A stretch of DNA of 46,052 nt from Pseudomonadota bacterium (GCA_963205165.1 CAUJJX010000037.1:1-46052); one strand, 5' to 3'. Positions 1 through 9,715 are shown, counted from the stretch's first letter. The notes: a model not told the origin generated them from the letters alone. Translations and numbers: made by a program.

Positions 1-1
1 C

Positions 2-505
2 GCCGCACCTGGCCACGACATGGGCGCGCTGATGTTCTGGTGCGAGGCCGAACGCATCCTGATTTCCGGCGATGCCCTGTGGGCCCGGGGATTCGGCGTC
101 GTGCTGCCCGGCGACGGGGTCGACGAACGGCTCGCCGCGGCCCGCGGGACGCTCCACGCGATCCGCGATCTGCAGCCGCGGATCGTGATCCCCGGTCACG
201 GCAAACCTTTCACCGATGTCGACGGCGCAGTCGCCGCCTGCCTGTCGCGCGTCGCCGCATTCGAGGCCGACGAACGCAAGCTCGCGCGGCACGTCCTGAA
301 GGTGATGCTCGTGTTCTCGATGCTGGAGCGCGGCGGCTTCCGCGAGGACGCCCTCGATGGATTCGTCGCGGCAACGCCGATGTACGCCGACTACGACGCG
401 ACGTGGTTCCAGATCGGCGCCGTCGCACTGGGCCGCGCGGTCACGGAGGAGTTGATCGCGTCCGGCGCGCTGCGCCGCAAGGACGGCTGGCTCAGGCCGG
501 CGTAG
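2..505 (+). CDS. MBL-fold metallo-hydrolase, C-terminal part (5' truncated by window edge)
   Basis: Frame open from the window start; translation includes 'ILISGDALW...VIPGHGKPFTD', typical of the C-terminal half of MBL-fold hydrolases. Confidence 0.75.
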   Translation, partial: AAPGHDMGALMFWCEAERILISGDALWARGFGVVLPGDGVDERLAAARGTLHAIRDLQPRIVIPGHGKPFTDVDGAVAACLSRVAAFEADERKLARHVLKVMLVFSMLERGGFREDALDGFVAATPMYADYDATWFQIGAVALGRAVTEELIASGALRRKDGWLRPA

Positions 506-640
506 CGTTCATTCGAACCCGCCTCGATGTCCGCGCGGCACGTTCCCGCATCCACCGGATGCGCGGCGCGGCTGTGGTTCGCGCGCCGATCGAAGCGTTC
601 GCGCCGGCCGCACGTCCGGCATCCGTCGCGTGAACCGGAC

Positions 641-1198
641 CTAGCGTCTCGCGGGCGCCACGGCCTGCCACACCTGCGGCTCGACTGCGACGCTCTCCGC
701 GCCATCCGACAACCACACCTGCCCTTCCTGGATCGTGCAGTCGAGCTTCATGTTCCGCTGCGCGAGCTTCGCGAGGGCCTGCGTGGATTCGTAGGGCAGG
801 TTCACGACGGTGAGGTTCGCGAGGCGCGCGAGTTCGGTGGCGTTCTGCTTCCACCAGAGATCGGCGCCGCGCCCGCCGTACGTGTAGACGAACACACGAT
901 CCGCGACGCCGCTCGCGCGACGCACCCGGCGTTCCTCGGGGAGCCCCACCTCGATCCATTCCTCGACGCTGCCCGTGAGGTCCTTGCGCCAGAGCGCTGG
1001 TTCGTCCTCGGTGCTGACGCCGCCGCCGAACGCGAGCTGCTCGTCGGCGTGGAGTGCGAAGGCGATGACGCGCACCATCATCCGTTCCTCGGTCTCGGAG
1101 GGATGTCGCGCGATGGTCAACGTGTGGTTGGCGTAGTGCCCGCGGTCGATGTCCGACACCGACAGCTCCGCCTTGTGGATCGTGGATTTGAGTGCCAT
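641..1198 (-). CDS. yaeQ: YaeQ family protein
   Basis: 185-aa product MALKSTIHKAELSVSDIDRGHYANHTLTIARHPSETEERMMVRVIAFAL... matches the YaeQ pattern. Internal ATG at 1198 chosen over the longer 641..1690 ORF. Confidence 0.88.
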   Translation of the reverse strand: MALKSTIHKAELSVSDIDRGHYANHTLTIARHPSETEERMMVRVIAFALHADEQLAFGGGVSTEDEPALWRKDLTGSVEEWIEVGLPEERRVRRASGVADRVFVYTYGGRGADLWWKQNATELARLANLTVVNLPYESTQALAKLAQRNMKLDCTIQEGQVWLSDGAESVAVEPQVWQAVAPARR

Positions 1199-1343
1199 GC
1201 GGCCGATGGTGACCGAGCGTCGCAGTCGAGGCAACGACGGCGGCGCGCCAGCCTTCCCCGCGGCACGACGACGGCCAGCCGCACGTCGCACCGATCGCGC
1301 CGTGCGAGAATCGGCCGCTCGTTCCGCAGCCCCGAGTCGCCGC

Positions 1344-1991
1344 ATGAAAGTCGCCATCGTCCCCGTCACGCCCTTCGAGCAGAACTGCTCCATCCTCGTC
1401 TGCGAACGCACGAAGCGCGCGGCCATCGTCGACCCGGGCGGCGACCTCGACCGCATCGAGGCCGCACTCGCGAAGTTCGGTGCGACCGCCGAGAAGATCT
1501 TCCTGACGCACGGCCACATCGACCATTGCGGCGGCACCGCCGAACTCGCGGCGCGCCTCGGGATCCCCGTCGAAGGTCCGCAGCGCGAAGACGCCTTCTG
1601 GATCGACCAGCTCCCGGAACAGGGCCGGCGCTTCGGCTTCCCGCAGCTCGCCGCGTTCACGCCCGACCGCTGGCTCGAAGGCGGCGACACCGTGCAGTTC
1701 GGCGAGCAGACGCTCGAGGTGCGCTACTGCCCCGGCCACACGCCGGGCCACGTCGTGTTCTTCCACCGGGCGCTGCGCGTGGCGTTCGTCGGGGACGTCC
1801 TGTTCCAGGGCTCGATCGGCCGCACCGACTTCCCCCGCGGCGATCTCGACACGCTCATCGAGTCGATCACGACGCAGCTCTGGCCCCTCGGCGACGACGT
1901 GACGTTCGTACCCGGGCACGGTCCGACGTCGACGTTCGGCGAGGAGCGCGCGAGCAACCCGTACGTCGGCGACGCGGCGCTGGCGCGGTGA
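1344..1991 (+). CDS. MBL-fold hydrolase (glyoxalase II-like)
   Basis: MKVAIVPVTPFEQNCSILVCE... with THGHIDHCGG metal-binding motif, CPGHTPGH and FVGDVLFQGSIGRTDFP. Confidence 0.9.
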   Translation: MKVAIVPVTPFEQNCSILVCERTKRAAIVDPGGDLDRIEAALAKFGATAEKIFLTHGHIDHCGGTAELAARLGIPVEGPQREDAFWIDQLPEQGRRFGFPQLAAFTPDRWLEGGDTVQFGEQTLEVRYCPGHTPGHVVFFHRALRVAFVGDVLFQGSIGRTDFPRGDLDTLIESITTQLWPLGDDVTFVPGHGPTSTFGEERASNPYVGDAALAR

Positions 1992-2069
1992 ATCCCGACG
2001 CCTGCTTCCATCGGCCGTCCCGGTGCTCGCGGGCGGATCGCAGGCGCGATGACCGGCCCTCTCCCCCGG

Positions 2070-2095
2070 CCCCTCTCCCGCGAGCGGGCGAGGGG
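2070..2095. repeat. REP-like/terminator-like palindrome CCCCTCTCCCGCGAGCGGGCGAGGGG
   Basis: Imperfect hairpin (CCCCTC/GAGGGG plus CCC/GGG arms) in the intergenic space. Confidence 0.6.
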
Positions 2096-2118
2096 AGAAC
2101 ATCACGCCGAGGCACGAT

Positions 2119-2212
2119 GCCTGTCGCCCGTCGCCCGTCGCCTGACGCCCAACGCCTGACGCCTGACGCCTGACGCCTGACGCCTGACGCCTAACGCCTA
2201 ACGCCTAACGCC
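2119..2212. repeat. Heptamer tandem array, 13 units of consensus GCCTGAC plus a partial unit
   Basis: Direct reading: GCCTGTC GCCCGTC GCCCGTC GCCTGAC GCCCAAC (GCCTGAC)x5 (GCCTAAC)x3 GCC. Confidence 0.95.
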
Positions 2213-2220
2213 CCCAGAGC

Positions 2221-3180
2221 ATGCACCTCCCCACCCTCAAGCAGCTCGAACACGCCGCGCACGTCGTCCAGCGCGCCATGCAACCCACGCCGCAATACGC
2301 CTGGCCGCTGCTCGGCGCGCGGCTCGGCACCCAGGTCTGGCTCAAGCACGAGAACCACACCCCGGTCGGCGCCTTCAAGGTCCGCGGCGGACTCGTCTAT
2401 TTCCACGAGCTGCTGCAGTCGGGGATGAAGCCCGCAGGCGTGATCACCGCGACGCGGGGCAACCACGGTCAGTCGGTCGCGTTCGCCGCGCGCCGGCACG
2501 ACCTGCCCGTGACGATCGTCGTGCCGACGGGCAACAGCCGCGAGAAGAACGACGCGATGCGCGCGCTCGGCGCCGAGCTGATCGAGCACGGCGACGACTT
2601 CCAGGCGGCGCGCGAGCACGCGAACGAACTCGCCGAGGCGCGGGGGCTGCACATGGTCCCGTCGTTCCACCCGTTCCTCGTGCAGGGCGTCGCGAGCTAC
2701 GCGCTCGAACTGCTGCACGCGCAGCCGGACCTCGACGTGCTGTACGTCCCCATCGGACTCGGCTCCGGCATCTGCGGCGCGATCGCGGTGCGCGAGGCGC
2801 TGGGACTGAAGACGGAGATCGTCGGCGTCTGCTCCGCCGACGCCCCGGCGTACGCACGATCGTTCGAGTACGGCGAGATCGTCGAACGGCCGGCCCGGAC
2901 GCAGATCGCGGACGGCCTCGCGTGCCGCGTCCCCGAACCGTCGGCGCTCGAGACGATCCGGGCGCACGCCTCGCGGATCGTGGAAGTGACCGACGACGAG
3001 GTCGCGGAGGCCATGCGCGTGCTGTTCTCGACGACACACAACGCTGCCGAGGGCGCGGGCGCCGCCGCCGTCGCGGCCATCATCCAGGAGCGCGACCGGG
3101 TCGCCGGCCGGAAGGTGGCCGCGGTGCTCTCGGGGTCGAACGTCGACCGCGACGTGTTCGCGAAGGTGCTCGCCGGGTAG
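2221..3180 (+). CDS. PLP-dependent threonine dehydratase-like / serine-threonine ammonia-lyase family
   Basis: LKHENHTPVGAFKVRGG PLP-lysine motif, ATRGNHGQSVA, VPIGLGSGICG and C-terminal SGSNVD, a fold type II pattern. Confidence 0.9.
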   Translation: MHLPTLKQLEHAAHVVQRAMQPTPQYAWPLLGARLGTQVWLKHENHTPVGAFKVRGGLVYFHELLQSGMKPAGVITATRGNHGQSVAFAARRHDLPVTIVVPTGNSREKNDAMRALGAELIEHGDDFQAAREHANELAEARGLHMVPSFHPFLVQGVASYALELLHAQPDLDVLYVPIGLGSGICGAIAVREALGLKTEIVGVCSADAPAYARSFEYGEIVERPARTQIADGLACRVPEPSALETIRAHASRIVEVTDDEVAEAMRVLFSTTHNAAEGAGAAAVAAIIQERDRVAGRKVAAVLSGSNVDRDVFAKVLAG

Positions 3181-3340
3181 GACCGGCCCGCGCATCGCCC
3201 CGCCGGGACCGCCTCCGCCGTCCGACCAGCCGACGCCGCAACGACCCGTATAGACAACCTCTTTCCGGGATCGGGAAACATTCGCCTGTTCCCCCGGTCG
3301 AAGCCCGGCGAAAATCGCATCCCCTCACACGGAGAGTCCC

Positions 3341-4288
3341 ATGCACCACCCGTCCACCACCGCGGCCTCGCGCCTGCGTCACGCCCTGCTCGGCACCGTC
3401 GCACTGGCCGGCCTGCTCGCCGCCGGCACGGCCGGCGCCCAGACCACGACCGCCGATCCGATGCGGGATCCCCGTTACATGAGCGGTCACCGCGACGCGA
3501 CGCCCCCCGAGATCCCCGAGGAGTTCCGCGACGCCGATGCCCTGACCCGCGTGAAGGGCGTGAAGCGGATCACGGCATGCGCCGACCCGTACGCATTCCC
3601 GTCGACCGAGATCACGGATGTCGCCCGGGGCTTCGACGTCGACATCCTGAAGGCCATCGCCAAGGAACAGGGCTGGGAGACCTTCTTCATCTGGGTGAAC
3701 ACCTCCGGTCGCGGCGGCATGAACCGCGCCTTCCGGACGTCGATCAAGAAAGGCATCTGCGACGTCTTCCTGGGCCTCGGCACGGGCGGGCTCGACCCCG
3801 AACTCGGCAAGTCGCGCCTCAAGCTGCTCGATCCGGTGTTCGGCGTCGGCTACGTCCTCGTGTCGTACGACCCGGCCCTGAAGACGAAAACTCTCGACGA
3901 GCTGGCCGCCGCCAAGGTGCGCGCCGCCGCGACCTACTTCACGGAGTCCGAGAACTTCCTCACGAAGCACGCCATCGATCACGAGACCTTCCCCGAATCG
4001 CGCCGCGCGATCCGGGCACTCGCCGAGGGCAAGGTGCAGATCGCGTTGATCCCGTCGACGATGATCGCCGAGGCCCAGCGCGAATTCCCCGACCGTGCGC
4101 TCGTGATCCTCGACGGCTACCAGTCGAAGGACGGTCTCACCTGGAACAACACGTGGGCCGCCAAGGAGAAGGAAACCGAGCTGAACGCCTTCCTCAACCA
4201 GCGCATCGCAGCGCTCGCCGCCGACGGCCGGCTGAAGACCATCCTCGGCACCTACGGGATCCCGTACTACCCGCCCTTCCCGCAGTGA
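3341..4288 (+). CDS. Periplasmic solute-binding protein family 3-like (MxaJ-like quinoprotein-associated SBP possible)
   Basis: N-terminal signal peptide (LLGTVALAGLLAAGTAGAQ); ...ITACADPYAFPSTEITDVARGFDVDILKAIAKEQGWE..., typical of family 3 SBPs. Confidence 0.75.
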   Translation: MHHPSTTAASRLRHALLGTVALAGLLAAGTAGAQTTTADPMRDPRYMSGHRDATPPEIPEEFRDADALTRVKGVKRITACADPYAFPSTEITDVARGFDVDILKAIAKEQGWETFFIWVNTSGRGGMNRAFRTSIKKGICDVFLGLGTGGLDPELGKSRLKLLDPVFGVGYVLVSYDPALKTKTLDELAAAKVRAAATYFTESENFLTKHAIDHETFPESRRAIRALAEGKVQIALIPSTMIAEAQREFPDRALVILDGYQSKDGLTWNNTWAAKEKETELNAFLNQRIAALAADGRLKTILGTYGIPYYPPFPQ

Positions 4289-4328
4289 CGATGTCCCGGG
4301 GCTGACCGGCCCCGGCGACCGCACCACG

Positions 4329-4369
4329 AAAAAAGCCCACCCCTCGTTGCCGGGGGGTGGGCTTTTTTT
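4329..4369. terminator. Bidirectional intrinsic terminator between convergent genes
   Basis: AAAAAAAGCCCACCCC-TCGTTGCC-GGGGGGTGGGCTTTTTTT: GC-rich stem with an A-tract 5' and a T-tract 3'. Confidence 0.92.
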
Positions 4370-4406
4370 GTTGCTGACCTGCGGGAGCCGAAGCTCCCCC
4401 GGTCGA

Positions 4407-5825
4407 TCAGGCAGTCTTGCGGCGACGCGACCGCATCAGGGCCAGCATGCCGAGGCCGGCGCCGAGCATGGCGTAGGTCTCGGGTTCCGGAACGGCGGTG
4501 ATCTGGATGGTGCGATCGATGCCGCTCGCCGGGTGCTGGATGTTCACGTACGCCTTGTTCGGATCGAGCTTGTCGAAGTACAGGCCCGTGAATTCCGAAC
4601 CGACGGTCCCGTTCGAAGCCCAGCGTGCCAGGCCTTCGCCGGCGTCGAGCAGGTCACCGTCCTTGTTGATGTCCTTCGCGAACCAGATGTCGTCGTCCAC
4701 GCCGCCGTTGCGGTCCTCGATGATGTAGATGTTGCCTTCGGCATCGATGGCGAGGTTGTCCGGGCTGCGCAGGCCGGAGCCCACCGCGAGGCCCGTCGCG
4801 AGGTCGATCGTCGACGTGTTGGCGAACAGCGACGACTGGCCGGTCGTCAGGTTGAACATGTAGACCTCGTTCGTCGTCGTCGTGGCGATGTACATGCGCT
4901 CGTCGCCGTTCGCCGCGACCTGGATCTCGAGGTCTTCCGGACGCTGGTAGTCGGTCCCGCCGACGAGGTTGGCCGCCGCACGACCGTCGAGGGCGAAGTT
5001 GCCGCCGCCGAGGTTGACCATCGCGCTGAACGTCGCGGCGTTGGCCGTGCCGGTGGTGGTCGTGATGGCTTCCCAGGTGATCGCGCCGACGGCGTTTGCG
5101 TTGCTGCCGCCGTCGACCTTCGCGACGAAGGTCTGGCCCTTGTCGAAGTACTGGTCACCGGTCGCGGCATTCGCGTTGGACGACACGTACTTGTAGATCG
5201 AGCCGCCGTTCAGTTCGTCGATGAAGTACATCGACTTCTGGCTGTCGAAGGCGAGGCCTTCGTGCGACACGCGCGGCACGACGTTGCGCTGGATGAAGTT
5301 GCCGCCGTTGGCAGCGGCCGTCGTCGAGTTGGTCACTTCGAACAGGCGACCCTTCTGGCTGCCCGTGCCCCACGATTCCTCGGCCGTGATGTAGGAACCC
5401 CAGGGCGTCCAGCGCGAAGCATCGCCGGCGACGAAGCCTTGCGTGCCCGGCGCGACGATCGTCACGGTGCGGGTGTTGTAGTTCGGATCCTGGAGGTCGA
5501 TGCGCTGCACGCCGCCCGTGCCCGTCTCGTAGGGCATGAGCAGGTAGCGGCCGGCGTCCGGGCCCGATTCGTTGGCCGTGATCATGTCCCAGTTGCCCGA
5601 GTTGGAACCGGGTACGAGCGTGTTCTGCGTGGCGCGGTCGGCGATCGTGAGCTGCGTGAAGTTCGGGCTCGACAGCGTCAGCGGGAACGCTTCGTTGGCC
5701 GTCGGGCCGGCGGACGCGGCGATCGGCGTGAAGTTGTCGAAGTACGTGGTCGCGGCGTTCGCGCCGGCGGCCATGGTCATGAGGGCGCCGGCGACGAGCG
5801 CGGCGAGGGGCTTGCGTTGGAACAT
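4407..5825 (-). CDS. DUF839/PhoX-like PEP-CTERM sorting domain protein
   Basis: Signal peptide MFQRKPLAALVAGALMTMAAGANA; ITAEESWG, SHEGLAFDSQ and SPDNLAIDAEGNIYIIEDRNGG motifs; C-terminal VPEPETYAMLGAGLGMLALMRSRRRK is a PEP-CTERM signal. Confidence 0.9.
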   Translation of the reverse strand: MFQRKPLAALVAGALMTMAAGANAATTYFDNFTPIAASAGPTANEAFPLTLSSPNFTQLTIADRATQNTLVPGSNSGNWDMITANESGPDAGRYLLMPYETGTGGVQRIDLQDPNYNTRTVTIVAPGTQGFVAGDASRWTPWGSYITAEESWGTGSQKGRLFEVTNSTTAAANGGNFIQRNVVPRVSHEGLAFDSQKSMYFIDELNGGSIYKYVSSNANAATGDQYFDKGQTFVAKVDGGSNANAVGAITWEAITTTTGTANAATFSAMVNLGGGNFALDGRAAANLVGGTDYQRPEDLEIQVAANGDERMYIATTTTNEVYMFNLTTGQSSLFANTSTIDLATGLAVGSGLRSPDNLAIDAEGNIYIIEDRNGGVDDDIWFAKDINKDGDLLDAGEGLARWASNGTVGSEFTGLYFDKLDPNKAYVNIQHPASGIDRTIQITAVPEPETYAMLGAGLGMLALMRSRRRKTA

Positions 5826-6115
5826 GGTGCGATCTCCGGGGGTCGGCATCCGGACAGCGACCGGATGCTCGGTTCGAGGGGCTGCGAGGGAACACGATCG
5901 AATCCGTGTGCTCTCCTCACGCCCTCAAGTTAGACCCCCGAATTTGCGTGCCCGTGACTCCGGCCGCCGCCGGCCCTGAGCCCATCGGACCATGCCGGCC
6001 GAATCTCCCGGCCGGCCGGCGGAGCGCAGGCGACCGGATCCGCCGGCCCGAGCGGGCAACGCAGGATGCTCCGACCACGGCGACCGACGCATTGCGCGTC
6101 GCGCCCGTCTCGCAT

Positions 6116-7570
6116 TCAGGGCACCAGCAGCAACGCCCCCCGGCTCGCCCGCGATTCGAGCAGCCGGTGCGCCTCGGCCGCGGAGCCCAGCTCGAAGCGT
6201 CCGCCGATCTCCGGCCGCACGACGCCCGACTGCACGGCCTGCCACAGCCGCCCCGCCATCTCCGCAAGCCGCGCCGGGTCGGCGGTGTAGTGGAAGATCA
6301 CCGGCTGCGAGAACGTCGCGCTCCGGTGCACGAGCGCGTCGGACGCCAGCGGCGGCAGCGCCCCGCTCGCCTGCCCCACGCTGACCCAGTGGCCGAACAG
6401 CGCGAGCGACGCGAGGTTGTCGCGCACGCCGCGCTCGCCGAGTCCGTCGACGATCAGGTCGGCGCCGCGACCGCCGGACGCGCGCAACACGGCGTCCGCG
6501 AAGTTGTACTCGCGGGTCACGACGACGTGATGACAGCCGTGGTCGCGGGCGGTGCGCGCCTTCTCGTCCGTCGAGACGGTGCCGATCACCGTCGCGCCGA
6601 GCGACCGTGCCCAGCCCGCGGCGAGGGTCCCGAGGCCGCCCGCCGCCGCGTGGACGAGCACGACCTCGCCGGGCACGACGCGATGGATCCGGTGCAGCAG
6701 GTACTCCGCCGTCAGGCCCTTCAGGAACACGGCCGCGGCCGTCTCGTTGTCGATGCCGTCCGGGATGCGGGCGACCTGCGCGGCCGGCACGGTGCGGACG
6801 CCGCAGTAGCTCCCGCACGGCAGGAGTGCGTACGCGACGCGGTCGCCGGGGATCACGTTCGTGACGTCCGGCCCGACGTCGAGCACGACACCGCTGGCCT
6901 CCACCCCGAGCACATCGCCCGGTGCCGCGAGCGGCATCCACCCGCGACGGATGTAGACGTCGACGTAGTTGATGCCGATGGCGGCGTGGCGGATGCGCAC
7001 CTCGCCCGGCCCCGGTGCGTTTGCGACGACCCGCACCGGACGCAGCACCTCCGGCCCGCCGGTGCGCTCGAACGCGATCGCGTCGGACTCGATCGGCGCG
7101 CCGCGGGCGTCCCCGAGGCCCGCACCGGCACGCCCGCGCGCGAGGTATTGCCGCAGCCCGGCGAATCCGCCTTCGTACACGCCGACGCCGACCATCTCGG
7201 ACAGCTCGCGCTCGCGGCCGCGCGGCGTCCGGAAGGTCGACTGCCAGTGCCAGAACGTGCGGTTGCCGTCGGTGACGGGCTTGAGCTGCACCGTCGCGAC
7301 GTAGCGTTCGAGCGGCACGTCGGCGTCGAGGATGCAGTACGTCATCCGGTGATCGCGGTCGGACAGTGCGATGAGTTGTTCGCGAATGCGGGCACCGTCG
7401 CGCAGCGTGAAGTTGCGCACGCACCCGACGCGGTCGGACGGCTCGTCGCCCTCGATGCCGGATTCCGCGACGACCGGATGCCACGCCGTGTGCGAATTGA
7501 AGTCCCGGAGGATCGCCCAGACGCGGTCGATGGGCGCGTCGATGATCGCGGAGCGGGTGACTCGCTGCAT
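6116..7570 (-). CDS. Fusion: N-terminal SRPBCC (polyketide cyclase-like) and C-terminal quinone oxidoreductase (MDR family)
   Basis: MQRVTRSAIIDAPIDRVWAILRDFNSHTAWHP... followed in the same frame by AIAFERTGGPEVLRPVRV...GINYVDVYIRRG...VHAAAGGLGTLAAGWARSLGATVIGTV. Confidence 0.88.
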   Translation of the reverse strand: MQRVTRSAIIDAPIDRVWAILRDFNSHTAWHPVVAESGIEGDEPSDRVGCVRNFTLRDGARIREQLIALSDRDHRMTYCILDADVPLERYVATVQLKPVTDGNRTFWHWQSTFRTPRGRERELSEMVGVGVYEGGFAGLRQYLARGRAGAGLGDARGAPIESDAIAFERTGGPEVLRPVRVVANAPGPGEVRIRHAAIGINYVDVYIRRGWMPLAAPGDVLGVEASGVVLDVGPDVTNVIPGDRVAYALLPCGSYCGVRTVPAAQVARIPDGIDNETAAAVFLKGLTAEYLLHRIHRVVPGEVVLVHAAAGGLGTLAAGWARSLGATVIGTVSTDEKARTARDHGCHHVVVTREYNFADAVLRASGGRGADLIVDGLGERGVRDNLASLALFGHWVSVGQASGALPPLASDALVHRSATFSQPVIFHYTADPARLAEMAGRLWQAVQSGVVRPEIGGRFELGSAAEAHRLLESRASRGALLLVP

Positions 7571-7587
7571 GGTCGCCGTGGCGTCGG

Positions 7588-8028
7588 TCAGCGGCGGCCG
7601 AACCGCAGCTTCAGCGCATCGAAGCCGGCCTGGAAGACGCCCTGCCCGATCGTCTGCGACAGCTCGCGTTCGCGCGCCGGTTCGCAGTCGAACTCGGCGC
7701 TCCATTCTGCAAAGCAGCGGTTGCCGTCGGTCACGGGCGTGAGCTTCAGCGTCGCGACGTAGTGCTCGAGCGGCATCGGCGACGCGAGGATCGAGTACGT
7801 GCACTGGTAGTCGTAGTCCGACAGCGAGAGGAGCTGCTCGCGGAGCTGCCCGCCGTCGCGCATCCGGAACGCCCGGACGCAGCCGACCTTGTCCGACGGC
7901 TGCGCGTTCTCGATGCGCGAGTCGGCAATCAGCGGATGCCACGCCGGCAGCGCGTTGAAGTCCCGGATCACGCTCCAGACCGTGTCGGCCGGGGCATCGA
8001 TCACGCTCGACGTGTAGACGCGGATCAC
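7588..8028 (-). CDS. SRPBCC family protein (paralogue of the N-terminal domain of the adjacent fusion)
   Basis: MIRVYTSSVIDAPADTVWSVIRDFNALPAWHP...PSDKVGCVR...EHYVATLKLTPVTDGNR aligns along its length with the fusion's N-terminus. Confidence 0.88.
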   Translation of the reverse strand: MIRVYTSSVIDAPADTVWSVIRDFNALPAWHPLIADSRIENAQPSDKVGCVRAFRMRDGGQLREQLLSLSDYDYQCTYSILASPMPLEHYVATLKLTPVTDGNRCFAEWSAEFDCEPARERELSQTIGQGVFQAGFDALKLRFGRR

Positions 8029-8038
8029 GCGGGCCTCC

Positions 8039-9715
8039 TCATTCCTGCTGCGCGGATGGCAGCACGCCCGTCACCGACTGCGCGAGCTTGCCGATGTCGC
8101 CGCCCTGCACCCCGATCTCGCGGAGCAGCTGGTCGACGAGCGGCGCCTGCGCCCGGAAACGCAGCGCGGAGTTCACGACGCCGTCCGCGAATCCGCCGCC
8201 GCTGCCGTCCGTCGACACGCCGTTGCTGCCACCGCCGAGCCCGTCGACGTGCATGATCCGGATGCTCTCGATGTGCTCCATCGGCTTCACCGACTCGCGG
8301 ATGATCGAGTCGATCTTCTCGATGAGCTTCAGCCGGAACGCCGACATCCGCGCCTCGGGGCTCAGGACGTTCTGCGCCTCGTGCATCAGGCGCGTGCCCT
8401 CGGCCTCGATCTCGGCCCGGACGCGCATCGCGAGCGACCGGATCCGGTCGGCATCGGCTTCGGCTTCGGCCTGCGCGCGCACGGCCGCACCGCGATCGGC
8501 GGACGCGAGCATCTCGGCCTGCGCCGCGACCTGCAATCGCAACGCCTCGCGCTCGGCTTCCTTGCGGGCCTCGATCAGCTCGATCGACTTGCGCCGCTCG
8601 GCCACCTCGGTCTCGCGGGCCGTGAAGACTCGTTCCTCCTGGGTCACCGCGATCGCACGCGCGTGATCGGCGGCGGCCTGCGCTTCCGACTGCGCCTTCG
8701 ATTGTTCGGCGACGGCGATCGCGCGCTGCTGTTCCGCGAGTTCCAGCGACATCCGGCGCTCGATCTCGGCGCCCTGCACGTCGCGTTCGCGATGGATGCG
8801 CGCTTCCTCGACGGTGCGCTCCGATTCGATCCGGGCCTTCTCGATCGTCTCGCGCGACGTGATCTGCGCGCGCTCGCCTTCCTGTTCCTTGTCGGCCCGC
8901 TCACGCGCGAGATCGGCCCGCTGGTGCGCGCGCCGGATCTCGAGTTCACGCTCCTGGGCGAGCCGCGCGTATTCGAGCTCGCGGTCGATGTCGAGGGCCA
9001 TCCGCTCCGTCTCGAGGTTCTTGTTGCGGATCTGGATCATCGTGTCCTGCTCGACGTCGTTGCGCTGCTTCTTGCGCTTCTCGATCTGCTCGGTCAGGCG
9101 CGTCATGCCCTCCGCGTCGAACGCGTTGCTCGGATTGAAGTACTCCATCGCCGTCTGGTCGAGCTGCGTGAGCGACGCCGCCTCGAGTTCGAGGCCGTTC
9201 TTCAGCAGGTCTTCGGAGACCACCTGCCGCACGCGCTTCACGTACTCGCCACGCTTCTCGTGCAGCTCCTCCATCGTCATCTCGGCCGCGACGGTGCGCA
9301 GCGCGTCGACGAACTTGCCTTCGATCAGCGCTTCGAGCTGCTCCGGCTGCAGCGTGCGCTGGCCGAGCGTCTGGGCCGCTGCCGCGACGGCGTCCGGCCC
9401 GGCCTGCACCCGCACGTAGAACTCCGCGATCACGTCGACGCGCATGCGGTCGCGGGTGATGAGCGCCTTGTCGCGGCCGCGGCTCACCTCGAGCTTCAGC
9501 GTGTTCATGTTCACGGGAATCACGTCGTGCACGATCGGCAGCACGAACGCGCCGCCGTCGAGCACGACCTTCTGCCCGCCGAGGCCCGTGCGGACGAACG
9601 CGCGCTCCTTCGACGATCGGAGATAGAGCCAGTGGAGGAGCCACACCGCGATCGCGACGACGATCGCGACCGCGATGAGCCCGAGGATGAAAGTGCCGAA
9701 GTCAGCGCCGGACAT
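8039..9715 (-). CDS. Flotillin-like SPFH domain protein
   Basis: N-terminal TM, then SKERAFVRTGLGGQKVVLDGGAFVLPIVHDVIPVNMNTLKLEVSRG and a long charged coiled-coil with many EAEAEADR-type repeats. Confidence 0.9.
   Translation of the reverse strand: MSGADFGTFILGLIAVAIVVAIAVWLLHWLYLRSSKERAFVRTGLGGQKVVLDGGAFVLPIVHDVIPVNMNTLKLEVSRGRDKALITRDRMRVDVIAEFYVRVQAGPDAVAAAAQTLGQRTLQPEQLEALIEGKFVDALRTVAAEMTMEELHEKRGEYVKRVRQVVSEDLLKNGLELEAASLTQLDQTAMEYFNPSNAFDAEGMTRLTEQIEKRKKQRNDVEQDTMIQIRNKNLETERMALDIDRELEYARLAQERELEIRRAHQRADLARERADKEQEGERAQITSRETIEKARIESERTVEEARIHRERDVQGAEIERRMSLELAEQQRAIAVAEQSKAQSEAQAAADHARAIAVTQEERVFTARETEVAERRKSIELIEARKEAEREALRLQVAAQAEMLASADRGAAVRAQAEAEADADRIRSLAMRVRAEIEAEGTRLMHEAQNVLSPEARMSAFRLKLIEKIDSIIRESVKPMEHIESIRIMHVDGLGGGSNGVSTDGSGGGFADGVVNSALRFRAQAPLVDQLLREIGVQGGDIGKLAQSVTGVLPSAQQE

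Noticed and set aside
2119-2212. CRISPR-like array
   Set aside because: 7-bp units without spacers; a simple tandem heptamer repeat.
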